A stretch of 17,726 bases of DNA from Alphaproteobacteria bacterium. GTDB taxonomy: Bacteria > Pseudomonadota > Alphaproteobacteria > Micropepsales > Micropepsaceae. Positions within the stretch are counted from its first letter, which is position 1. Every line of letters begins with the position of its first letter. The notes below the pieces were generated by a model, which worked only from the letters and a program-made list of their open reading frames with translations, did no database searches and was not told the origin of the DNA. The translations under genes were made by a program, and so were the position numbers. Location: NCBI GenBank assembly GCA_015654715.1, contig JAATGK010000301.1, forward strand, positions 1 to 17,726, read 5' to 3'. Of the stretch, positions 1-7,966 are shown in pieces.

Positions 1-1464
1 CAGCTGATGCTGCCGACTCACGATCAGGTCGTGAAATCGACGCAGGAACAGACCAAGGCGCAGGCCCAGGCCAGCGCCGAGCATTCCGCAGCGACGCAGG
101 ACTCGATCCAGACCATCGCCCTGGTTACGCTGCTGCTGGTCGGCCTCATGGCGGCGCTTGCCGTCATTATGATCCGCCACGACGTCAAGAAGATCGCCGA
201 CGCGACCGAAACGCTCGCCGGCGGCAATACCAATGTCGATCTCGAAACGATGGAACGCGGCGACGAATTCGGCGCCATCATCAAATCGCTCGAAGTCTTC
301 CGCGACAACGAAGCCCGTCTGGTCGAAGCCCGCAAGGAACAGGAAGAAACCCGCAAGGCGGTCGACATCGTCGTCACCTCGCTGGCGAGCGCGCTCAACA
401 GTCTGGCGGCGGGCGACCTTACCCATCGCATCAAGGCCGAGTTCAACGGCAGCTATTCCAAGGTGCGCGACGACTACAATGCCGCCATGCACACGTTGGA
501 AGATACGTTGCGCGTCATCTGGCAGGTGATGTTCAACGTCCAGAGCGGCTCGAACGAAATTTCGCGGGCCTCCGACGATATGTCGCGCCGGACCGAGCAT
601 CAGGCCGCGACGCTGGAAGAAACTGCCGCCACGATCGACAACATCACGGCGACGGTGAAGAAGACGGCTGAGGGCGCACTCAATGCCCGCGACGCCGTGT
701 CCACCGCCAAAAACGACGCCACGCGTACCGGTCAAGTCGTCACCGATGCGGTCGGCGCCATGCACGAAATCGAAAAGAGCGCGGCGCAGATCGGCCAGAT
801 CGTCGGCGTCATCGACGAGATCGCGTTCCAGACCAACCTGCTCGCCCTCAACGCCGGTATCGAAGCGGCGCGAGCGGGCGATGCCGGTAAGGGCTTTGCG
901 GTGGTGGCGAGCGAAGTGCGCGCGCTGTCGCATCGTTCCGCCGATGCCGCCAAACAGATCAAGTCGCTGATCGGCACGTCGACAACCAAGATCACCCAGG
1001 GCGTCGGCCTCGTGGTCGAAGCCGGCAAGGCGCTGGATCGCATCGTCAGCCAGGTCGCCGAAATCAACGACGTGGTCAACGCGATCACGGCTTCGGCCCA
1101 GGAGGAGTCGAACAGCCTCGCCCAGGTCAACACCGCGGTGGCTGAACTCGACGGCGTCACCCAAGGCAATGCGGCGATGGTCGAAGAGTCCACCGCCTCC
1201 AGCCATTCGCTGGCGACCGAGACCGAAAACCTCGCCAACCTGCTCGGCCGCTTCAAGGTCAACGGCCTCGACGGCAAGCTCATCACCAGCCAGGACGCGG
1301 TGCCCGTGCGCAAAGCCAAGACGGTCGACAAGCCGAAGCCGAGCCCCAAGCCGGCGCCCAAGCCCGCGCCTGCGCCCAAGCGCGAGAAGGTGGCGGTCAA
1401 TGCCGGCCCGGCCCCCGCGGCGGCGGCCGAAGCGGCGCCTGCCGACGATTGGGTCGAGTTCTAA
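1..1464 (+). CDS. Methyl-accepting chemotaxis protein, 5'-truncated by the window
   Basis: C-terminal part of a transmembrane chemoreceptor that controls the CheA/CheW kinase. The frame is open to the window edge, so the true start and most of the periplasmic sensor lie outside. Counting from the first in-frame ATG (position 7): a transmembrane helix at about 36-57, a HAMP domain from 58 to about 105, a second HAMP-like segment around 122-175, then the long helical signalling domain. The hairpin tip reads [20 protein letters not shown] (271-290), the family hallmark that contacts CheA/CheW. A Lys/Pro/Ala-rich flexible linker (about 436-461) leads to the C-terminal DWVEF, which fits the xWxxF tether that binds CheR/CheB methylation enzymes in full-length receptors. 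The ligand cannot be inferred because the sensor region is missing. Followed by its own terminator at 1518-1547. Confidence 0.95.
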   Translation, partial: QLMLPTHDQVVKSTQEQTKAQAQASAEHSAATQDSIQTIALVTLLLVGLMAALAVIMIRHDVKKIADATETLAGGNTNVDLETMERGDEFGAIIKSLEVFRDNEARLVEARKEQEETRKAVDIVVTSLASALNSLAAGDLTHRIKAEFNGSYSKVRDDYNAAMHTLEDTLRVIWQVMFNVQSGSNEISRASDDMSRRTEHQAATLEETAATIDNITATVKKTAEGALNARDAVSTAKNDATRTGQVVTDAVGAMHEIEKSAAQIGQIVGVIDEIAFQTNLLALNAGIEAARAGDAGKGFAVVASEVRALSHRSADAAKQIKSLIGTSTTKITQGVGLVVEAGKALDRIVSQVAEINDVVNAITASAQEESNSLAQVNTAVAELDGVTQGNAAMVEESTASSHSLATETENLANLLGRFKVNGLDGKLITSQDAVPVRKAKTVDKPKPSPKPAPKPAPAPKREKVAVNAGPAPAAAAEAAPADDWVEF

Positions 1465-1468
1465 TCCC

Positions 1469-1503
1469 AAAAAGAAAAAGGGGGAGCCTCCTCTCGCTCC
1501 CCC
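1469..1503 (-). terminator. Rho-independent terminator, minus strand
   Basis: A perfect 8-bp stem (GGGGGAGC at 1480-1487, GCTCCCCC at 1496-1503) has an 8-nt loop. Read on the minus strand it is followed by TTTTTCTTTTT (1479-1469), the classic intrinsic terminator form. It lies downstream of the minus-strand regulator ending at 1552 and right beside the chemoreceptor stop codon. Confidence 0.75.
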
Positions 1504-1517
1504 ACTGCCAATCTCGA

Positions 1518-1547
1518 CGGCCTCCGGCAACGGGGGCCGTTTTTTTT
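1518..1547 (+). terminator. Rho-independent terminator of the chemoreceptor gene
   Basis: A 9-bp stem (CGGCCTCCG 1518-1526, CGGGGGCCG 1531-1539, one T-G wobble) is closed by a GCAA tetraloop and followed by eight T residues (1540-1547). It is 54 nt after the chemoreceptor stop and just before the convergent regulator gene. Confidence 0.85.
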
Positions 1548-1551
1548 CGCT

Positions 1552-1851
1552 CTATTTCGGCAACAATTTTTCGATGGCGTCGCGATAGGCGGCAAAGGCG
1601 GTGCGCCCTTTGGCGGTGATGGCGATGCGGGTCAGCGGTTTGCGCCCGGCATAGGTTTTTTCAATCTCGACATAACCGGCCTCTTCCAGTTTGCGCAGTT
1701 GGACCGAGAGGTTGCCATCGGATGCCTGCAGCTTGGCCTTGAGTCCGTTGAAGTCGGCATGGCCTGCGCCCGACAGACACGCCATCACCCCCAGCCGCAA
1801 TCGCCCGTGGATCACGTCGTCGATCCGATGGATGTCGAATTCATCGCTCAT
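1552..1851 (-). CDS. Small winged-helix transcriptional regulator (MarR/HTH_34-like)
   Basis: A 99-residue protein that is essentially one winged helix-turn-helix domain. The sequence has helix 1 (IDDVIHGRLRLGVMACL), then FNGLKAKLQASDGNLSVQLR as the HTH with its recognition helix, then LEEAGYVEIEKTYAGRKP as the wing, then ITAKGRTAFAAYRDAIEKLL as the C-terminal dimerisation helix. This layout matches the small single-domain PF13601-type regulators, which usually act as dimers and often control their own operon. No ligand domain or metal-binding cysteines are seen. The ATG (1849-1851) overlaps the end of the upstream small membrane-protein gene by 11 nt, with GAGGA about 12 nt upstream, so the two are probably translated together. 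The perfect inverted repeat at 2045-2069, upstream of this pair, is a plausible binding site. Its targets are unknown. Confidence 0.85.
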   Translation of the reverse strand: MSDEFDIHRIDDVIHGRLRLGVMACLSGAGHADFNGLKAKLQASDGNLSVQLRKLEEAGYVEIEKTYAGRKPLTRIAITAKGRTAFAAYRDAIEKLLPK

Positions 1852-2005
1852 GCGCGCGCCCGTCCTCAGACGACAGCCCTTTTACCAAGGCGGGCACTTC
1901 GATCAGGACCAATGAGATCGCCAGAGTTTTCAAACACCACCAGACGGCCGCCTTAGGCAGGCTTTGTTCCGTCTGTGACGGTCCGGCCGCCACAATCGTG
2001 CTCAT
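1841..2005 (-). CDS. Small single-pass membrane protein, function unknown
   Basis: A 54-residue protein that I do not recognise. A hydrophilic N-terminus of about 18 residues is followed by one hydrophobic segment, about 20-44 (starting AVWWCLKTLAISLVLIEV), which carries a lysine (K26) and a glutamate (E36), then a charged tail ending SSEDGRAHER. The ATG at 2003-2005 was chosen because GGAGGG lies 11 nt upstream. The frame can be extended to 2044 but that start has no ribosome site. The stop lies inside the first codons of the winged-helix gene (11-nt overlap), which supports a real coupled gene. It could be a membrane partner of the regulator or merely a leader. Without homologs its coding status stays moderately sure. 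Confidence 0.5.
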   Translation of the reverse strand: MSTIVAAGPSQTEQSLPKAAVWWCLKTLAISLVLIEVPALVKGLSSEDGRAHER

Positions 2006-2044
2006 CGGGTTTTGCCCCCTCCAATCCGGGCGCGACGGTACCAA

Positions 2045-2069
2045 AAGTACTTTACACCATAAAGTACTT
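2045..2069. promoter_or_regulatory. Perfect inverted repeat, probable operator
   Basis: AAGTACTTTA and TAAAGTACTT form perfect 10-bp arms around the 5-nt spacer CACCA. Each arm also contains the self-palindromic core AAGTACTT, so the site reads as two copies of AAAGTACTT with centres 17 bp apart. It lies 40 nt upstream of the minus-strand membrane protein/regulator pair and 170 nt upstream of the plus-strand OPT gene. It is AT-rich in a GC-rich region. Binding by the neighbouring winged-helix protein is an inference. Confidence 0.6.
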
Positions 2070-2241
2070 CATCACGGCGCAGGCCCTCTGACTGACTGCC
2101 GCACGCCAAGGTATTGACGTTAAAAGCTCTTTCCTTGACGCGCAGACCTGTTCACTGTGCGCGCCAAGAGAGCGTGATCGGAAATGAGGGGTACAGGGCT
2201 TCCGAAAAACGCGCGTGAAACAAAAAGAGTGGGGACCTGCC

Positions 2242-4218
2242 GTGAGTACTGGCACCAAAAAAGTCGCCGAGCTGACCGTTCGAGGAGTTCTGCTTGGCAT
2301 CGCGATTACCGTCGTGTTCACGGCGGCCAACGTCTACATCGGGCTCAAAGTCGCCCTCACTTTCGCCACCTCGATCCCGGCGGCGGTGATCTCGATGGCG
2401 GTGCTGTCGGCCTTCAAGAACTCCACCATTCTCGAAAACAACATCGTGCAGACGGTGGCGTCGGCGGCGGGCACGCTGTCGGCGATCATCTTCGTGCTGC
2501 CGGGGCTCGTCATCATCGGTTGGTGGACGGGCTTTCCATTCTGGACCTCGTTCGGCATCTGCGCCGCCGGCGGTGTGCTCGGCGTGCTGTTCACGATCCC
2601 TTTGCGCCGCGCCATGGTGACGAATTCCGACCTGCCCTATCCCGAAGGCGTGGCCGCCGCCGAAGTGCTGCAAGTCGGCAACCAAGCACGCGAGGGCGCC
2701 AATGCGGAAAGCCGCGAAGGCTTGATGGCGGTAATCTGGGGCGCGGTGGGTGCGACGGCCCTTTCGATCATCACGGCGACGCGGCTGGCGGTCGGTGAAG
2801 CGGACGGCGCCTTCCGGGTCGGTAGCGGCTACACCAGCTATGGCATGCAGTTCTCGATGGCGCTGATCGGCGCCGGCTATCTCGTCGGCCTGTCGGTCGG
2901 CGCGGCGATGCTACTCGGCGTTTTCATCGCCTTCGGTGCGGCACTGCCGATCCTGACGGCAGGCGCCGGCGTCCACGCCAACATCGCCGATTTCGTCGAA
3001 AGCGTGCGTTCGAACGATGTGCGTTTCATCGGTGCCGGCGCGATTGCAATTGCCGCAATCTGGACCCTGACCAAACTCGCCGGCCCCGTCGTCAAGGGCA
3101 TGGTCGCGACCATGAGTGCCCATCGCGCCGCCAAGAACGGCGGTGACACGCGCGACGTCGACTTGTCGCCGTTTTGGATCGTGATCCTGATGGTGATCGC
3201 GCTGGCCTTCATCGGCTGGCTGTTGCAGATTTTCCTGGCCGGCACGCCGCTGGCCGCCAAGACCGCCACGCTGATCTGGGCCGCCCTGCCCTTCATCTTC
3301 ATCGGCGGCTTTGCAGTCGCGGCCATCACCGGCTACATGGCGGGCCTGATCGGCGCCTCCAACAGCCCGCTCTCGGGCGTCGGCATTCTCGCCGTCATCA
3401 TCTGCGCCACACTGTTCATGGCGGTGGCCCAACCGGCAGCGGACGAGCGCAAAGCGCTGGTCGCATTCGCTCTGTTCGCGACCGCGATCGTGTTCGCCAT
3501 CGGCACCATCTCCAACAACAACCTGCAGGACCTCAAGACCGGCCAACTCGTCGGCGCCACGCCGCGGGCGCAACAGTGGGCCCTCATCATCGGCGTCTTG
3601 GCAGGCGCACTGGTGATCCCGCCGGTGCTGAATCTGCTCAATCGCGCGAGCGGCTTCGCCGGCGCGCCGCATCTGGCGACCGCTGTCGGAACGCCGCTTG
3701 GCGCGCCGCAGGCCAACCTCATCTCGGCGCTGGCGCAAGGCGTGATCGAACAGAACATCCCGTGGGGGATGATCGGTATCGGCGCCGCGATCGGCATCGG
3801 TCTCGTCGTACTCGACGAATTGATGGGCAAGCTCAAGTGGCTGCGGCTGCCGCCGCTCGCAGTCGGCATGGGTATCTATCTGCCGATGGCCGTGACACTA
3901 CCGGTCGTGGTCGGTGCCGTGATCGGCCACTTCTATGATGTCTGGGCCAATCGCACCAAGTCGCCCGAGCATCCCAAGCGCCTTGCCGTGCTGGTCGCTT
4001 CCGGCATGATCGTCGGCGAAAGCCTGTTCGGCGTGCTCAACGCCGGCTTGATCGTCGCGGCCCAGGGCGGTTACTTCCCGGCCAAGGACGCCGGCGCACC
4101 GCTGGCCCTGGTGCCGGCCAATTTTGCTCCTGCGACGGTGATCGGCTGGGGCGCGTTCGGCGTGCTCATCGCGCTTCTGTATGGGTGGAAGGTCCGGCGC
4201 GTGAAGAAAGCGTCTTAA
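2242..4218 (+). CDS. OPT-family oligopeptide transporter, copy 1
   Basis: A polytopic inner-membrane transporter of the OPT family (bacterial TIGR00733-like subgroup), expected to take up small peptides with protons. Some family members carry metal chelates or glutathione, so the substrate is uncertain. At 658 residues it has the usual family length, with about 14-16 hydrophobic helices. Typical segments are TAANVYIGLK, NNIVQTVASAAGTLSA, VTNSDLPYPEGVAAAEVL, GYMAGLIGASNSPLSGVGI, LKTGQLVGATPRAQQ and a C-terminal MIVGESLFGVL. The GTG at 2242 was preferred over an upstream GTG at 2215 because GTGGGGA lies about 6 nt before it. The tandem paralogue also begins GTG-AGT, giving V-S followed by a conserved E-[LI]-T-V-R-G. 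It lies divergent from the regulator pair, with a 10-bp inverted repeat between them. Confidence 0.93.
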   Translation: MSTGTKKVAELTVRGVLLGIAITVVFTAANVYIGLKVALTFATSIPAAVISMAVLSAFKNSTILENNIVQTVASAAGTLSAIIFVLPGLVIIGWWTGFPFWTSFGICAAGGVLGVLFTIPLRRAMVTNSDLPYPEGVAAAEVLQVGNQAREGANAESREGLMAVIWGAVGATALSIITATRLAVGEADGAFRVGSGYTSYGMQFSMALIGAGYLVGLSVGAAMLLGVFIAFGAALPILTAGAGVHANIADFVESVRSNDVRFIGAGAIAIAAIWTLTKLAGPVVKGMVATMSAHRAAKNGGDTRDVDLSPFWIVILMVIALAFIGWLLQIFLAGTPLAAKTATLIWAALPFIFIGGFAVAAITGYMAGLIGASNSPLSGVGILAVIICATLFMAVAQPAADERKALVAFALFATAIVFAIGTISNNNLQDLKTGQLVGATPRAQQWALIIGVLAGALVIPPVLNLLNRASGFAGAPHLATAVGTPLGAPQANLISALAQGVIEQNIPWGMIGIGAAIGIGLVVLDELMGKLKWLRLPPLAVGMGIYLPMAVTLPVVVGAVIGHFYDVWANRTKSPEHPKRLAVLVASGMIVGESLFGVLNAGLIVAAQGGYFPAKDAGAPLALVPANFAPATVIGWGAFGVLIALLYGWKVRRVKKAS

Positions 4219-4242
4219 ATTCGTAAAAACCAATCGGTTACA

Positions 4243-4264
4243 AAACGGGCGAACTGCCTCGTTT
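4243..4264 (+). other. Weak stem-loop between the two OPT genes
   Basis: AAACGGGC (4243-4250) can pair with GCCTCGTTT (4256-4264) with a one-base bulge, giving a stem of about 8 bp with a 5-nt loop, 25 nt after the first OPT stop. No T-tract follows, so it is not a standard terminator. It could attenuate or stabilise transcripts. The rest of the 170-nt gap (4219-4388) shows no feature I can support. Confidence 0.25.
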
Positions 4265-4388
4265 GTGAGCATGGTGTTGCGCGGCTGCAAACTATTCGCG
4301 TCATACCGACGCTTTTCTTCCGCGGGCTCAGATTTCATTAGAATTTTCCCCAATAGAATCCGGCCGCTACATCAAAGTCGGATTGCAA

Positions 4389-6356
4389 GTGAGTATTCCT
4401 GGCCTTCGTATCAAAGAGATCACCGTTCGCGGCATAGTCCTCGGCGCACTCATCACCTTCGTGTTCACCGCGGCCAACGTTTATATCGGGCTCAAGGTCG
4501 CCTTCACCTTCGCGACCTCGATCCCGGCCGCCGTGATATCGATGGCGGTGCTGTCGGTGTTCAAGAATTCTTCGATCCTCGAGAACAACATCGTGCAAAC
4601 GATGGCGTCGGCAGCGGGCACGCTGTCGGCGATGGTGTTCGTGCTGCCAGGTCTCGTCATCGTCGGCTGGTGGAGCGGCTTTCCGTTCTGGACGGTATTT
4701 TCTCTATGCGCTGCGGGCGGCGTGCTCGGCGTGTTGTTCACGATCCCCTTGCGCCGCGCGATGGTGACCAATTCCGACCTGCCTTATCCCGAGGGCGTCG
4801 CCGCGGCCGAAGTGCTCGAAATCGGCCACAGCTTCAATCCCGAAGCCAAAGGCGAGACCCGCGTCGGCTTCCAGGCGGTGATCTTCGGCACGCTTGCTTC
4901 GGTGCTGATGGCGGTGCTCGAAGCCACCCGCTTGATGGCGACCGAGTTGAAGAGCTTCTTCCATATCGGCCCGACGGCGACCAGCTTCACGATGTCGTTT
5001 TCGCTGGCGCTGCTCGGTGCAGGTTACCTGGTAGGCTTGTCGGTGGGTCTGGCCATGCTGCTCGGCGTGGCCATCGCCTGGCTCGGCGCCGTGCCGGTGC
5101 TGTCGCTGATCATGCCGCAGAACGGCGTGCCGCTGCCGAGCTATGTCGGCGACCTCTGGTATCATAACGTGCGCTTCATCGGTGCCGGTGCGATGGGCGT
5201 GGCGGCCCTGTGGACGCTGGTCAAACTGGTGGTGCCGGTGGTGCACGGCGTCATCGCGACGGTGAAAGCGGCGCATGCATCGACAAACTTGTCCGATAGC
5301 CGCGACCTCGACCTGTCGCCGCGCTGGATTGCCGGATTGTCGCTGCTGTGCCTGACCGTCGCCGCGTATCTGCTCAATGCCTTTCTCGGCGGCACACCGT
5401 TCGCCGGCAGCGCCTGGACCCTCGTTGCCGCGCTGCTGCCTTTCGTCGTCATCGGCGGCTTCGCAGTGGCGGCCGTCACCGGCTACATGGCCGGGTTGAT
5501 CGGAGCTTCCAACAGTCCGATCTCGGGCGTCGGCATTCTTGCCATCCTGATCTGCGCCACGCTGCTGGTCACGCTGATCCATCCCTCGGCGGGCTCCGAC
5601 AAGCCGCTGGTGGCGTTTGCGCTGTTCACCACCGCCATCGTCTTCGCCATGGCGACGATCTCCAACGACAATTTGCAAGACCTCAAGACCGGCCAGATTC
5701 TCGGCGCCACCCCGCGCGCCCAGCAGATCGCGCTGATTATCGGTGTGGTGGCGGGCGCGCTGGTGATCCCGCCGGTGCTGAACCTGCTCAACGAAGCCAA
5801 CGGCTTTGCCGGCGGCCCCCGGCCCAGCAGCGCCATCGCCGCGCCGTTGTCGGCTCCGCAGGCCAATCTGATCGCGACGCTGGCCCGCGGCGTGATCGAG
5901 CGCCATCTCGACTGGCGGATGATCGGCATCGGCGCTGGCATCGGCGCGTTTGTCGTTCTGCTCGATGAATATCTCGGTTACCGCAAGTGGCTGCGCCTGC
6001 CGCCGCTGGCGGTGGGCATGGGCATCTATCTGCCGATGGCGATCACCGTGCCGGTGGTCATTGGCGCCTTGCTCGGCCACATCTTCGATCGCTGGAGCGC
6101 CAAACCGCGCGAGCGCCGGCGCGGCCGCACGCCGGAACAGACCAAACGCCTCGCCGTCTTGCTGGCCTCGGGCATGATCGTCGGTGAAAGCCTGTTCGGC
6201 GTGCTCTATGCCGGATTTATCGTGGCGACCGGCAAAGGCGCTCCTCTCGGCATCGTCAGCGAGACCTTCGGACCGGCCCCGGCCATCGGCTGGATGGTGT
6301 TCGCCTTGATGATCCTGGAGCTATCGGGCTGGCTGGTGCGGCGGGCGCGGACTTAA
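4389..6356 (+). CDS. OPT-family oligopeptide transporter, copy 2
   Basis: The second OPT-family transporter, 655 residues, with the same expected role and membrane location as the first copy. The two align almost without gaps. Over the first 130 residues they are very close, sharing TAANVYIGLKVA, FATSIPAAVISMAVLS, ASAAGTLSA, CAAGGVLGVLFTIPLRRAMV and NSDLPYPEGVAAAEVL. They diverge more around copy-2 residues 145-180, 230-245 and the C-terminal quarter. The GTG at 4389 gives V-S-I-P-G, parallel to copy 1. A TTG two codons upstream is also possible. A weak GTCGGA lies 6 nt before the GTG. Copy 2 carries a basic insertion near its C-terminus (KPRERRRGRTPEQTKR, about residue 575) in a loop between helices. 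Its stop codon overlaps that of the convergent methyltransferase. It probably arose by tandem duplication. Confidence 0.93.
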   Translation: MSIPGLRIKEITVRGIVLGALITFVFTAANVYIGLKVAFTFATSIPAAVISMAVLSVFKNSSILENNIVQTMASAAGTLSAMVFVLPGLVIVGWWSGFPFWTVFSLCAAGGVLGVLFTIPLRRAMVTNSDLPYPEGVAAAEVLEIGHSFNPEAKGETRVGFQAVIFGTLASVLMAVLEATRLMATELKSFFHIGPTATSFTMSFSLALLGAGYLVGLSVGLAMLLGVAIAWLGAVPVLSLIMPQNGVPLPSYVGDLWYHNVRFIGAGAMGVAALWTLVKLVVPVVHGVIATVKAAHASTNLSDSRDLDLSPRWIAGLSLLCLTVAAYLLNAFLGGTPFAGSAWTLVAALLPFVVIGGFAVAAVTGYMAGLIGASNSPISGVGILAILICATLLVTLIHPSAGSDKPLVAFALFTTAIVFAMATISNDNLQDLKTGQILGATPRAQQIALIIGVVAGALVIPPVLNLLNEANGFAGGPRPSSAIAAPLSAPQANLIATLARGVIERHLDWRMIGIGAGIGAFVVLLDEYLGYRKWLRLPPLAVGMGIYLPMAITVPVVIGALLGHIFDRWSAKPRERRRGRTPEQTKRLAVLLASGMIVGESLFGVLYAGFIVATGKGAPLGIVSETFGPAPAIGWMVFALMILELSGWLVRRART

Positions 6357-7174
6357 TCTCCCGCCTGACGCCGCGCGATCAGCGCCGACACTCTGGAGAT
6401 CTGTAAGAAGCGTCCTTCCGGCGACAATACCGCCAGCTCGCGGCGCAGTTCGTCCTCAAAGGCGGCCGCACGTTCGCCGAGTGCTTGCGGCGAGGTCACC
6501 GACAGCGATCCGGCGAGTCCGACGATGTCATCGGCGGACAGCGAGCGGCGGACAATGACGCCGGCGGTCTCCAGCAGCGGGAACGGTGATTCGAGCAAAA
6601 CCGACTCATGCGAGCGGTGATCGGGATTTTTGCGCTCGATCCGGTGCGGCGAGGCGTCGGCGCCGAAACGGGCGGCGACCGTGTCCAGGACGGTCCGCCA
6701 GCGATTCTCGACGGTTTTCAGGGTCTCGTCGTCGAAAAAGGCGAGCGCCCCGCCGGGCACAACCAAACGGTCGAGCGCCGCGGCGGTGGCGGCCCGGTCC
6801 ATCCAATGGAACGCCCGCCCCATGGTCACCAACCGGAACGGCCCGAACCCCGCCGGCAGGTTGTAGGAGCTAACCTCGCACGTCCGGATCGCCAATTTTG
6901 CCGGTATTGCGTCGTTATTGAGCGCCTCCAGCATCTCCGGCTCGGGATCGACGGCGGTCACCGCCATCCCGGCTGCGGCAAACGGCAGGGCCAAAAGCCC
7001 CGGTCCGGAGCCGAGGTCGAGCACCGGATCGCCGGGCTTTAGCCCCGTCTGGGCGATGACACGGCGGATCAGACGGTCGGGATAGCCGAGGCGAAACCGC
7101 GCATAGCTGGCGGCGGTGGTGCGAAAGCGGCGGGGTTGAAAACTATTGGGCACAGACATGTTTTTATCCGACAT
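6353..7174 (-). CDS. Class I SAM-dependent methyltransferase
   Basis: A 273-residue cytosolic methyltransferase with a Rossmann-type SAM-binding fold. The N-terminal AASYARFRLGYPDRLIRRVI is typical of the Methyltransf_11/25 group. Motif I is VLDLGSGPGL at 51-60 (SAM glycine loop). The acidic residue that would bind the ribose is D76 in VDPEPEML. Further motifs are MGRAFHWMD and VVPGGALAFFDDE. The substrate is not readable from sequence; relatives act on small molecules as well as macromolecules. The start chosen is ATG 7172-7174. A second ATG five codons later (7157-7159) has a weak GGA before it and is a fair alternative. The gene is divergent from chvI with only 55 nt between them. Its stop TAA overlaps the opposite-strand TAA of OPT copy 2 within TTAA, with no terminator between them. 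Confidence 0.88.
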   Translation of the reverse strand: MSDKNMSVPNSFQPRRFRTTAASYARFRLGYPDRLIRRVIAQTGLKPGDPVLDLGSGPGLLALPFAAAGMAVTAVDPEPEMLEALNNDAIPAKLAIRTCEVSSYNLPAGFGPFRLVTMGRAFHWMDRAATAAALDRLVVPGGALAFFDDETLKTVENRWRTVLDTVAARFGADASPHRIERKNPDHRSHESVLLESPFPLLETAGVIVRRSLSADDIVGLAGSLSVTSPQALGERAAAFEDELRRELAVLSPEGRFLQISRVSALIARRQAGD

Positions 7175-7175
7175 T

Positions 7176-7202
7176 TTGCTTTATGGGCGCGCGCTTTATA
7201 CT
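7176..7202 (+). promoter_or_regulatory. chvI promoter: Candidate promoter of the chvI operon
   Basis: A -35-like TTGCTT (7176-7181) and a -10-like TATACT (7197-7202, 5 of 6 to TATAAT) are 15 bp apart; shifting the -35 by one base gives 16. It lies 28 nt before the chvI start, and its -35 region touches the start of the divergent methyltransferase. The short spacer makes it weak or activator-dependent. Confidence 0.35.
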
Positions 7203-7229
7203 GTGACGAGCATTCTTTGAGCCCGAGCC

Positions 7230-7937
7230 ATGGCGAACATTGCACTCGTCGACGACGATAAGAACATTCTAGCCTCCGTCCAAATGTTACTGGAGCAGGA
7301 AGGCTATCACATCCGAACCTTTACCGACGGTGCTTCGGCCCTCACGGCCCTGACCGCCACCCCGCCCGATCTGGCCATTCTCGACATCAAGATGCCGCGG
7401 ATGGACGGCCTCGAGCTTCTCCGCCGCCTGCGCCAGGTGCAGGAAAACATCCCGGTGATCTTTCTGACCTCCAAGGATGAGGAGATCGACGAATTGATGG
7501 GTCTTAACGCGGGGGCCGATGACTACATCCGAAAGCCCTTCTCGCAGCGCCTGCTCCTGGAGCGCGTCAAGGCCGGGCTGCGCCGCGCCGAAGCCCACAA
7601 AGCCGCGCCTGCGGGAACCCCGGAAGCCAAAAAGGAAGCGTTGATCCGCGGCAAGCTGGCGCTCGATCCGCAACGTCACGAATGCACCTGGGAAAGCAAA
7701 CCGGTGCGCCTGACGGTGACCGAGTTCCTGATCCTGCAGTGCCTCGCCCAGCGCCCTGGGTTCGTCAAGAGCCGCGACAGTCTGATGGATGCGGCCTATG
7801 ACGATCAGGTCTATGTCGACGATCGCACGATCGACAGCCACATCAAGCGGCTGCGCAAAAAGTTCAAGCAGGTCGACGACAGCTTCGAAGCGATCGAGAC
7901 CCTTTACGGAGTCGGCTACCGGTATCGCGAAGTTTGA
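7230..7937 (+). CDS. chvI: Response regulator ChvI (OmpR/PhoB family)
   Basis: A 235-residue DNA-binding response regulator, partner of the ChvG kinase encoded next. Receiver domain at about 1-120, with the acidic pocket DDD (8-10), phospho-acceptor D52 in [13 protein letters not shown], switch threonine T80 in FLTSKDEE and lysine K102 in YIRKPF. The C-terminal winged helix ends [12 protein letters not shown]...YGVGYRY, typical of the OmpR/PhoB class. The [20 protein letters not shown] segment and the gene order with chvG, hprK, EIIA and HPr identify it as the ChvI/BvrR type. In alphaproteobacteria this family responds to acid and envelope conditions and controls outer-membrane and surface genes. 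A candidate promoter lies at 7176-7202. No strong ribosome site is seen before the ATG. Confidence 0.93.
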   Translation: MANIALVDDDKNILASVQMLLEQEGYHIRTFTDGASALTALTATPPDLAILDIKMPRMDGLELLRRLRQVQENIPVIFLTSKDEEIDELMGLNAGADDYIRKPFSQRLLLERVKAGLRRAEAHKAAPAGTPEAKKEALIRGKLALDPQRHECTWESKPVRLTVTEFLILQCLAQRPGFVKSRDSLMDAAYDDQVYVDDRTIDSHIKRLRKKFKQVDDSFEAIETLYGVGYRYREV

Positions 7938-7966
7938 TCCTCGCGCTGTTCCGGCGGATCGGTCGG

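Noticed and set aside
4704..6080. A 458-codon minus-strand open frame opposite OPT copy 2
   Set aside because: Low-complexity His/Arg/Asp/Gln-rich translation antisense to a clear transporter. A similar mirror frame lies opposite copy 1 because the two copies are paralogous.
7138..7229. Possible small gene or RNA between the methyltransferase and chvI
   Set aside because: Only 55 nt separate the genes. It fits a divergent promoter region and shows no coding frame or stable hairpin.
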